Positions 1 through 5,357 of a stretch of 6,040 nt of DNA are shown here, piece after piece. Origin of the DNA: Lachnospiraceae bacterium. Lineage in GTDB: Bacteria > Bacillota > Clostridia > Lachnospirales > Lachnospiraceae. Position numbers and translations under genes: made by a program. Each line of letters opens with the position of its first letter. The stretch's first letter is position 1. The notes under the pieces were generated by a model, which searched no databases, was not told the DNA's origin, and saw nothing but the letters and a program-made list of their open reading frames with translations. Location: the NCBI GenBank assembly GCA_017380975.1, contig JAFOCX010000238.1:1-6040 (forward strand), in the 5' to 3' direction.

Positions 1-638
1 ATCGTTCCGTTGCCCGGAAGACCCATGCCGAGAACCTCTGTTAAGCAGTTCATGGAGTTTGCTGTGAACATACCGGAACAGGAACCGCAGCCCGGACATG
101 CACTGCCTTCGATGCGAGCCAGTTCCTCGTCATCGATCAGGTTTGCTTTTCTTGCGCCAACAGCCTCAAATACGCTGTTTAAATCCATCTGGTTGATAGA
201 AAGCATCGGACCGCCGGAAACGAATACTGCCGGAAGGTTGAGTCTGAGTGCAGCCATTAACATACCCGGAACGATCTTGTCACAGTTCGGGATAAATACA
301 AGAGCGTCAAAACAATGACCCTTTACCATACACTCGATGGTATCTGCGATCAGCTCACGGGAGCTAAGGGAGAATCTCATACCTTCATGACCCATTGCGA
401 TACCGTCGCAAACACCGATGGTATTGAACTCCATCGGAGTACCGCCTGCAGCAAGAACACCGTCCTTTACTGCTCTGGAAATTGTCTGAAGATGTACGTG
501 ACCCGGTGTGATCTCGTTGAAAGAGTTTACAACACCGATCAGCGGTCTTCTTAACTGCTCATCTGTATAGCCATCTGCTTTTAAAAGGGAACGATGCGGT
601 GCACGCTCCACGCCTAATTTGATCTGATCAGAAATCAT
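1..638 (-). CDS. ilvD: Dihydroxyacid dehydratase, N-terminal part (3' end outside window)
   Basis: IlvD dehydrates 2,3-dihydroxy-isovalerate and 2,3-dihydroxy-3-methylvalerate to the 2-keto acids that precede valine/leucine and isoleucine; it is a cytoplasmic Fe-S enzyme. The window shows the first 212 codons; the family is usually about 550-615 residues, so well over half is missing to the left. Seen in the translation: [10 protein letters not shown] at 38-47, [11 protein letters not shown] at 77-87, [10 protein letters not shown] at 117-126 and [17 protein letters not shown] at 181-197. In the IlvD/Edd family, Cys of CDG, Cys of NCDK and a Cys of the GSCSGM motif are the candidate cluster ligands, and the Asp-Lys of NCDK belongs to the Mg site. 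The start is the ATG at 638-636, with GGAGG at 648-652 and a 9-base spacer. It is the last visible gene of ilvBNCD, 74 bases after ilvC. No defects are seen in the visible part. Confidence 0.97.
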   Translation of the reverse strand, partial: MISDQIKLGVERAPHRSLLKADGYTDEQLRRPLIGVVNSFNEITPGHVHLQTISRAVKDGVLAAGGTPMEFNTIGVCDGIAMGHEGMRFSLSSRELIADTIECMVKGHCFDALVFIPNCDKIVPGMLMAALRLNLPAVFVSGGPMLSINQMDLNSVFEAVGARKANLIDDEELARIEGSACPGCGSCSGMFTANSMNCLTEVLGMGLPGNGT

Positions 639-650
639 AGTGCATTTCCT

Positions 651-662
651 CCATAATTATGG
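651..662. repeat. Perfect 12-bp palindrome overlapping the ilvD SD
   Basis: CCATAATTATGG reads the same on both strands. On the coding strand its last two bases are the first two bases of the ilvD SD (GGAGG, 648-652). As RNA it could form only a short 4-bp hairpin with an AATT loop. It might slightly occlude the ribosome site, or be chance in A/T-rich spacer sequence. Confidence 0.4.
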
Positions 663-666
663 CTTA

Positions 667-690
667 AGGTCAGGCTAATAGGCCTGACCT
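667..690 (-). promoter_or_regulatory. Intercistronic hairpin between ilvC and ilvD
   Basis: A perfect 9-bp inverted repeat (AGGTCAGGC at 667-675, GCCTGACCT at 682-690) with a 6-base loop lies in the ilvC-ilvD gap. On the transcribed strand it is followed by TTAAGCC and not by a U-run, and it has no T-tract in the other direction either, so it does not look like an intrinsic terminator. By analogy with stable intercistronic hairpins, it may protect the 3' end of an ilvBNC message or mark a processing site that sets the ilvD level. The structure is seen; the role is inferred. Confidence 0.65.
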
Positions 691-712
691 GAAACCGGTT
701 ATTTCTATATAA

Positions 713-1741
<1,029 letters not shown>

Positions 1742-1772
1742 TTATCATTAAAGATTCTTTTTTATAAATTGG

Positions 1773-1792
1773 AGTAACCAACCCCGGTTACT
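1773..1792 (-). promoter_or_regulatory. Intercistronic hairpin between ilvN and ilvC
   Basis: A 7-bp perfect inverted repeat (AGTAACC at 1773-1779, GGTTACT at 1786-1792) has a 6-base loop. On the transcribed strand it is followed by CCAATTTATA and not by a U-tract, so termination is unlikely. It sits about 47 bases upstream of the ilvC start, upstream of the SD. A role in RNA stability or partial attenuation between ilvBN and the strongly needed ilvC is possible but inferred. Confidence 0.5.
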
Positions 1793-1804
1793 GAAATTCC
1801 ATTT

Positions 1805-2332
1805 TTACATCATATCGTCAAACGCTGTCATCGTTGTCTCACGACCGAGGCCGATCGCTACGTCACCGGAGCGGCTGACTTCCAGAATACCGAACTTCTG
1901 GACTTTGCCGATAAACTCATCCATCTTCTCTTTGGAACCGGAAAGCTCTACGGTTACGTGACTCTCGCCGAAATCAATGATCTTACCTGCGTATTCATTG
2001 ATAATTTCCACTGCCTGATGTTTGGTGGAGCCTCTCTCAGTTCCTGTAACATCGATCTTGATGAACATGTGCTGAGCAATCACGGCTGTCTCCGAATCAA
2101 GAACCAGAATGGATCTTACATCATAAAGCTTTTCAAGCTGACGAAGCACCTGATCTTTCATATACTCATCACCGGTAGAAACCACGGTAATACGTGTATA
2201 TCTCGGATCCTCTGTCTCACCGCCGGAAAAGGAACTGATGTTGTAATTTCGCTTGGAATAAATGCCGCCGATACGGTTCATCACACCCGGAACGTTGTTT
2301 ACAACCAGGCTGACTGCAAATTTCTTATCCAT
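1805..2332 (-). CDS. ilvN: Acetohydroxyacid synthase small (regulatory) subunit
   Basis: This is the regulatory subunit of acetohydroxyacid synthase. It binds the IlvB catalytic subunit, raises its activity and in most family members confers valine feedback inhibition. The 175-residue length matches the usual 160-175. The N-terminal ACT domain (about residues 4-76) carries the signature NNVPGVMNRIGGIYSKRNYNI at 12-32. Asn13, Gly16 and Asn31 match positions that bind valine in E. coli IlvH, where changes of the first two cause valine resistance, so feedback sensitivity is predicted. The C-terminal domain (about 84-160) is intact, with HMFIKIDV and the FGESHVTVELSG segment. The start is the ATG at 2332, with AAAGGAG 8 bases upstream. 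Only 18 bases separate it from the ilvB stop and they contain the SD, so translational coupling with ilvB is likely. The symbol ilvH would be equally acceptable. Confidence 0.96.
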   Translation of the reverse strand: MDKKFAVSLVVNNVPGVMNRIGGIYSKRNYNISSFSGGETEDPRYTRITVVSTGDEYMKDQVLRQLEKLYDVRSILVLDSETAVIAQHMFIKIDVTGTERGSTKHQAVEIINEYAGKIIDFGESHVTVELSGSKEKMDEFIGKVQKFGILEVSRSGDVAIGLGRETTMTAFDDMM

Positions 2333-2350
2333 AATCCCCTCTCCTTTCGC

Positions 2351-4012
2351 TTATTTTAAGATCACATCTTTGATGGAGCGTCCTGCCGGGATCATCGGAA
2401 GAACTCGCTCGTCTTTGCCGATCTTACACTCGATCAGAACCGTTCCTTCTGCCTTGTCTGCCGCATCAAGTGCCGCCTGAAGTTCTTCCATATTTACTGC
2501 GGAATAACCTTCTGCACCAAATGCTTTCGCCAGCAGCGGGAAATCAGTCTTTCTCTCAAGAACGGTCTGAGAATATCTGCTGTCGTAGAAGATCGTCTGC
2601 CACTGTCTTACCATGCCGAGTACATCGTTGTTGAGAAGTACAATGGTGATCGGAAGATTCTGTTTTACTGCTGTTGCCATCTCATTTAAGTTCATCGCGA
2701 AACTTCCGTCGCCTGTCACTAACAGGGTACGTTTCTTTCCACTTGCGAAACATCCGCCGATGGCTGCGCCAAGTCCGTAGCCCATAGTACCGAGACCGCC
2801 GGAGCTTAACAACGTGTGCGGAGCTTCGAATTTATAATACTGCATGGTCCACATCTGGTGCTGACCAACGTCTGTCGCAACCACAGTATCCGGAGCCATG
2901 TGTTTGTTTACTTCCTCGATGATCGTTCTCGGATTGAAACCGCCGAACTCAAGTGTTTTCGATACATGTCTGTAACCCTCAACTTCTTTTACCCATTCCG
3001 GATGCTCGCACTGCGGAACCACCTCAAGAATCTGGCTGAGGATCTCTTTTACATCGCCCCACATGCTCATATCCGGGCTGATGTTCTTACCGAGTTCTGC
3101 ACGGTCGATATCGATATGCACGGTCATACATTTCTTTGTATACTCGCGCTTATCACCTGTCGCACGGTCGGAGAAACGTACACCGACTGCGATCAGAAGA
3201 TCACATTCAGACTGTGCTTTTGTCGCTTCGTACTTTCCGTGCATACCTGTCATACCGAGATTTAACGGATAGGAAGCAGGGATCGCTGTCAGTCCCATCA
3301 TGCTGAGACCGATCGGTGCATCAAGACGTTTGGAAAGTTCCAGAACTTCTTTTTCTGCTCCGGATGCGATAATACCGCCGCCTGCGTAAATGAACGGTTT
3401 CTTCGCCTGCTTTACCATCTCAAGCAGAGCATTCATATCATTTACACTGCCTGCCTTCGGCTTCTTGATATACGGGTTCACCTGCATATCTTCAATATAT
3501 TCACACTCTGCCACCTGAATGTCCTTCGGAATGTCAATGACAACCGGACCCTTACGGCCTTCGTTGGCAAAAATGAATGCTTCTTTAATTGTCTTCTGAA
3601 GATCATTGATGTCGCGAACGGTAAAGTTATGCTTTACGATCGGCATTGTCACACCAACGATATCCACTTCCTGGAAAGAATCCTTACCAAGGTTTGATAC
3701 GGCCACATTGCCGGTAATGGCTACCATCGGTACGGAATCCATGTATGCGTTTGCAATACCTGTTACCAGGTTTGTCGCACCCGGACCGCTTGTAGCAAGA
3801 ACAACACCGACTTTTCCGCTGGCTCTTGCATAACCGTCTGCCGCATGGGCTGCTCCCTGTTCATGGGCTGTAAGAACGTGTGTAATTCTGTCGGAAGCCT
3901 CATACAATGCATCGTAAATATCGATGACTGTTCCACCCGGATATCCGAATATTGTTTCAACTCCCTGATGGATCAGCTCTTCCACCAGAATCTGTGCACC
4001 CTTCATCTTCAT
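2351..4012 (-). CDS. ilvB: Acetohydroxyacid synthase large (catalytic) subunit
   Basis: This ThDP- and FAD-dependent enzyme condenses two pyruvates to 2-acetolactate, or pyruvate with 2-oxobutyrate to 2-aceto-2-hydroxybutyrate, the first common step of Val/Leu/Ile synthesis. The 553-residue length is normal. The N-terminal pyrimidine-binding domain has FGYPGG at 22-27 and catalytic Glu51 in AHEQGAAHAADGYARASG, followed by ATSGPGATN at 73-81. The central FAD-type domain includes GVRFSDRATG. The C-terminal ThDP domain has the metal-binding motif GDGS (434-437) through NN (461-462), with Asp435 and Asn462 as ligands, and VRQW ending in Trp471. This distinguishes it from pyruvate oxidase and catabolic AlsS, and the adjacent ilvN supports the biosynthetic assignment. 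The start is the ATG at 4012, with AGAGG at 4023-4027 and a 10-base spacer. It is the first structural gene of the operon, directly behind the attenuator. Residues at known herbicide sites differ from the plant wild type (Thr28, Ala104). Confidence 0.97.
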   Translation of the reverse strand: MKMKGAQILVEELIHQGVETIFGYPGGTVIDIYDALYEASDRITHVLTAHEQGAAHAADGYARASGKVGVVLATSGPGATNLVTGIANAYMDSVPMVAITGNVAVSNLGKDSFQEVDIVGVTMPIVKHNFTVRDINDLQKTIKEAFIFANEGRKGPVVIDIPKDIQVAECEYIEDMQVNPYIKKPKAGSVNDMNALLEMVKQAKKPFIYAGGGIIASGAEKEVLELSKRLDAPIGLSMMGLTAIPASYPLNLGMTGMHGKYEATKAQSECDLLIAVGVRFSDRATGDKREYTKKCMTVHIDIDRAELGKNISPDMSMWGDVKEILSQILEVVPQCEHPEWVKEVEGYRHVSKTLEFGGFNPRTIIEEVNKHMAPDTVVATDVGQHQMWTMQYYKFEAPHTLLSSGGLGTMGYGLGAAIGGCFASGKKRTLLVTGDGSFAMNLNEMATAVKQNLPITIVLLNNDVLGMVRQWQTIFYDSRYSQTVLERKTDFPLLAKAFGAEGYSAVNMEELQAALDAADKAEGTVLIECKIGKDERVLPMIPAGRSIKDVILK

Positions 4013-4040
4013 AAGCTCATTTCCTCTTTGTCATATTATT

Positions 4041-4074
4041 AAAAAAGGACCCTGCAGCGTTCTGCTGCGGGCCC
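4041..4074 (-). terminator. ilv attenuator: intrinsic terminator before ilvB
   Basis: On the transcribed strand GGGCCCGCAGC (4074-4064) pairs with GCTGC (4058-4054) and GGGTCC (4052-4047) around a 5-base loop. This gives 11 pairs, including one G-U, with a single bulged A at 4053. Six Ts (4046-4041) follow directly. It is a textbook intrinsic terminator, placed after the leader peptide stop and 28 bases before the ilvB start. That position makes sense only if termination is conditional, because it would otherwise silence the operon. Its loop and inner stem are the target of the antiterminator strand at 4127-4137. Confidence 0.93.
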
Positions 4075-4103
4075 CATTGCATTCTCAAAATTGTTTGAGT
4101 CGA

Positions 4104-4217
4104 TTACAGTGTGATTACCTCTGGTTCAGCATAACGCAAATAAGCATTGCCGTCGTTGACGATAATGCTGACAATAATTCGAATCACGACTGCTAATAAT
4201 ACAAGGTTCATCATCAT
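4104..4217 (-). CDS. Branched-chain-rich attenuation leader peptide (37 residues)
   Basis: A short ORF of 37 codons begins with three consecutive in-frame ATGs (4217-4209) and ends at TAA (4106-4104). AGGAG at 4231-4227 lies 9 bases before the first ATG, as good as the SDs of the ilv enzymes, so it is very likely translated. The peptide opens MMMNLVLLAVVI and continues RIIVSIIV. Residues 5-20 contain 13 Leu/Val/Ile, and the whole peptide has 17 of 37 (5 Leu, 6 Val, 6 Ile). The rest (NDGNAYLRYAEPEVITL) is ordinary. Composition, position between promoter and terminator, and overlap with alternative RNA pairings identify it as the sensing element of ribosome-mediated attenuation, functionally like ilvL of enterobacteria. 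I infer no function for the peptide itself. A small hydrophobic membrane peptide is an alternative, but it would not explain the coordinated RNA structures. Confidence 0.9.
   Translation of the reverse strand: MMMNLVLLAVVIRIIVSIIVNDGNAYLRYAEPEVITL
4127..4170 (-). promoter_or_regulatory. Attenuator segments 1 and 2 with antiterminator strand
   Basis: Three competing pairings are visible in the leader RNA. First, AGCATT (4169-4164) and CGTC (4161-4158) pair with GACG (4154-4151) and AATGCT (4148-4143) in a compact hairpin with an AAC loop. Second, CAGCAT (4170-4165) can pair with ATGCTG (4132-4127), which holds the antiterminator strand. Third, GCGTTATGCTG (4137-4127) pairs with CAGCAGAACGC (4067-4057) of the terminator in 10 of 11 positions, destroying the terminator's inner stem. 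A ribosome stalled on the Ile/Val codons over 4178-4158 would block segment 1, free the third pairing and allow read-through into ilvB. The pairings are seen; the mechanism follows classical attenuation and is inferred. Confidence 0.8.
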
Positions 4218-4261
4218 ATCTGCGTTCTCCTTTCCCAGATCTCTCTGTAATTCCACTCACG

Positions 4262-4282
4262 AACTTCAAGGATTTCAAAGTT
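4262..4282 (-). promoter_or_regulatory. Small hairpin in the ilv 5' leader
   Basis: AACTTTG (4282-4276) can pair with TGAAGTT (4268-4262) around a 7-base loop, giving 5 Watson-Crick and 2 wobble pairs. It lies between the predicted transcription start and the leader peptide SD. It is weak and may be incidental, or may protect the 5' end of the mRNA. No T-box or known riboswitch consensus is seen around it. Confidence 0.3.
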
Positions 4283-4320
4283 GTGTAACTCTACCGCGTT
4301 AAAGCGTGTTACTGTTCTTT

Positions 4321-4348
4321 ATTATACACCCATCATACAAAATTGCAA
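4321..4348 (-). promoter_or_regulatory. Main ilv operon promoter (sigma-A type)
   Basis: TTGCAA (4348-4343) as -35 and a perfect TATAAT (4326-4321) as -10 are separated by 16 bases. Transcription would start near 4313-4315, giving a leader of about 270 bases to the end of the attenuator T-tract. This is the closest strong promoter upstream of the leader peptide and ilvB. I see no convincing operator overlapping it. Confidence 0.82.
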
Positions 4349-4401
4349 GTACTTTTTGTTACCGTTTATCTACATTTTGCTTCATTCTAAGTTTCAGGAA
4401 A

Positions 4402-4447
4402 GGCCAAATCGGTCAATATCCGATGCAGATCATTCTGATTCTTGGCC
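4402..4447 (-). other. Potential three-way-junction RNA fold upstream of the ilv promoter
   Basis: GGCCAA (4402-4407) pairs with TTGGCC (4442-4447) and encloses two perfect small hairpins. These are ATCGG/CCGAT (4408-4412 with 4420-4424, 7-base loop) and CAGA/TCTG (4426-4429 with 4434-4437, 4-base loop). Together 15 pairs are nested in 46 bases. On the minus strand it would lie within a few bases of the 5' end of a transcript from the promoter-like sequence at 4458-4486. I do not recognise it as a known riboswitch: the conserved bases of the purine, ykkC-type and T-box classes are absent. It could be a 5' RNA element, part of a small RNA, or an operator cluster acting as DNA. Confidence 0.45.
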
Positions 4448-4457
4448 CTATTCGTCT

Positions 4458-4486
4458 ATAATGAACCAAAATGTCAAAAATGTCAA
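4458..4486 (-). promoter_or_regulatory. Possible second, upstream ilv promoter
   Basis: A perfect TTGACA (4486-4481) is followed after 17 bases by CATTAT (4463-4458), a 4/6 match to TATAAT; ATTATA one base further on is an alternative. A second TTGACA copy at 4477-4472 lies within the spacer, giving a tandem TTGACATTT repeat. Transcription would start near 4450, immediately before the three-way-junction sequence, and continue into the main ilv promoter and leader. It lies after the terminator of the upstream gene. The -10 match is mediocre, so the call is tentative. Confidence 0.5.
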
Positions 4487-4529
4487 GAAATTCAAGTGTT
4501 TTTATGGTAATTTTTTACTAAGGTACAGC

Positions 4530-4560
4530 AAAAGCGGGCGAAAAACTATCTTTCGCCCGC
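4530..4560 (-). terminator. Intrinsic terminator of the phosphoribosyltransferase-like gene
   Basis: A perfect 10-bp stem (GCGGGCGAAA at 4534-4543 with TTTCGCCCGC at 4551-4560) and 7-base loop begin 21 bases after the stop codon. On the transcribed strand the stem is followed by TTTT (4533-4530) and then GCTG. It separates the upstream gene from the ilv regulatory region, which implies that the ilv operon is transcribed from its own promoter(s). Confidence 0.9.
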
Positions 4561-4581
4561 TGATCAATTTCATTTATAATC

Positions 4582-5220
4582 TTATAATTTCTGGAAGCCG
4601 TATGCATTGATGATCGCATCCAGTTTCTGGCCCTGTTTACAGATCGGACAATCACCTGCCAGAGTATAGGAGTAATCCGGAATATGTGTCTTATCAAATA
4701 CAGAAAGTACCGGAATACCGTTTACTTCTTTTTCTGCACTGAATACAGCGGAAATGCACTGAACCTTACCGCCAAAATACTGTACGCCCTCCACTGCCTT
4801 GATCGCTGTAAGGCCGGTTCTTACGGCTGTTGTGAGAACAACAACATTCTTGCCTTCGATCATCGGTCTGAAGTTGTCCTTAAAGATCATCTGGCCGCTG
4901 CTGTTGAATTCCGGCGGTGTTACATAAATGGTCTTATGTGCATTTGTAGAAATATAGCCGCCTTTTTTCAGCTCCTGTGCAAGGAACGCGCCGATGACTT
5001 CTGTGCCTTCCATACAAACAATGGTATCTACTACCATGGTATAAAGATAGGACTGGCAAAGCGCTGCAGCAATCTCTTGAGCTTCGCTGATACGCGCTTT
5101 TGCTGTTGTCAGATCAATATAATAATTGGTGTGCGCATGGTTTGTTGCGAAGTGTCCTTTTACCACTTTCAATGGAGCATTCACATTATGAGCCTGAATC
5201 TTGCTGTAGTTTAAATTCAT
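4582..5220 (-). CDS. Orotate phosphoribosyltransferase-like protein with degenerate PRPP motif
   Basis: This 212-residue protein has the type I phosphoribosyltransferase layout. The N-terminal hood segment GHFATNHAHTNYYIDL (22-37) resembles the GHF..SG.HS..Y region of orotate phosphoribosyltransferases. VDTIVCMEGTEVIGAFLA (64-81) matches the core strand-helix after it. VVVLTTAVRTGLT (126-138) occupies the PRPP loop. A C-terminal CPICKQGQKLD (191-201) resembles the CPLC..G tail of some OPRTs. The normally acidic pair of the PRPP motif is Thr130-Thr131, and the second Gly is Leu137. Catalysis is therefore uncertain; it may be a divergent enzyme or a nucleotide-binding regulator. The ATG at 5220 is chosen because AGGAGG (5228-5233) lies 7 bases upstream; an in-frame GTG at 5226 is only 1 base from the SD. 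It has its own promoter and terminator, so it is probably monocistronic. A pyrE symbol is not justified. Confidence 0.8.
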   Translation of the reverse strand: MNLNYSKIQAHNVNAPLKVVKGHFATNHAHTNYYIDLTTAKARISEAQEIAAALCQSYLYTMVVDTIVCMEGTEVIGAFLAQELKKGGYISTNAHKTIYVTPPEFNSSGQMIFKDNFRPMIEGKNVVVLTTAVRTGLTAIKAVEGVQYFGGKVQCISAVFSAEKEVNGIPVLSVFDKTHIPDYSYTLAGDCPICKQGQKLDAIINAYGFQKL

Positions 5221-5250
5221 AGACACGCCTCCTTTTTGTATTCATTTCCA

Positions 5251-5266
5251 CGATCGTTCGGTCGTT
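5251..5266 (-). promoter_or_regulatory. Inverted-repeat sequence in the 5' UTR of the PRTase-like gene
   Basis: On the coding strand AACGACCGAACGATCG lies just after the predicted transcription start and about 30 bases before the start codon. It contains CCGAAC (5261-5256), the core of the Bacillus PurR box, and adjoins an ACGATCGT palindrome. The flanking bases of the PurBox consensus do not match and I see no second box at the usual distance. It may be an operator, but its identity is speculative. Confidence 0.25.
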
Positions 5267-5277
5267 TTCATGAAATT

Positions 5278-5306
5278 ATTATACTAAAAATTCAGCATTT
5301 TCACAA
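5278..5306 (-). promoter_or_regulatory. Promoter of the phosphoribosyltransferase-like gene
   Basis: A perfect TATAAT (5283-5278) has a 17-base spacer to TTGTGA (5306-5301, 4/6 match to TTGACA). The transcription start would be near 5271, about 50 bases before the ATG. A 10-base palindrome CAAAATTTTG (5307-5316) abuts the -35 and could be a protein site or chance A/T symmetry. No intrinsic terminator is visible between map and this promoter, so read-through from map is possible. Confidence 0.75.
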
Positions 5307-5357
5307 CAAAATTTTGAACAACTTTCTAACTTTTTCAAGCAAATTCTAACTTTATAA

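Noticed and set aside
1755..1793. Internal ilvC promoter using TATAAA near 1762
   Set aside because: No acceptable -35 lies 16-18 bases upstream, and the position is taken up by the hairpin.
4009..4020. Mini-ORF ATG AGC TTA TGA overlapping the ilvB start
   Set aside because: It overlaps ilvB by ATGA, as in coupled genes, but the SD is only about two bases from its ATG and it codes three residues; coincidence is likelier.
4013..4320. T-box riboswitch upstream of ilvB
   Set aside because: The expected GGTGG.ACCGCG T-box sequence is absent on the transcribed strand; the only resemblance (accgcg near 4293) is on the other strand. The leader peptide explains the terminator.
4402..4447. ykkC-type (ppGpp/PRPP) or purine riboswitch
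   Set aside because: These were considered because ppGpp riboswitches occur before branched-chain genes, and the purine class is also a three-way junction. Neither set of conserved bases nor the loop sizes fit.
4281..4610. 109-codon plus-strand ORF across the regulatory region
   Set aside because: It starts at TTG without an SD, runs through the ilv promoter and a terminator hairpin and has no family-like sequence; it is best explained as chance.
5221..5226. GTG start two codons earlier for the PRTase-like gene
   Set aside because: Only one base would separate it from AGGAGG; the ATG at 5220 has a normal 7-base spacer.
5284..5357. Terminator after map
   Set aside because: Only a 5-bp A/T stem (TTGAA/TTCAA) and repeated AAAGTTAGAA words are present, too weak to call an intrinsic terminator.
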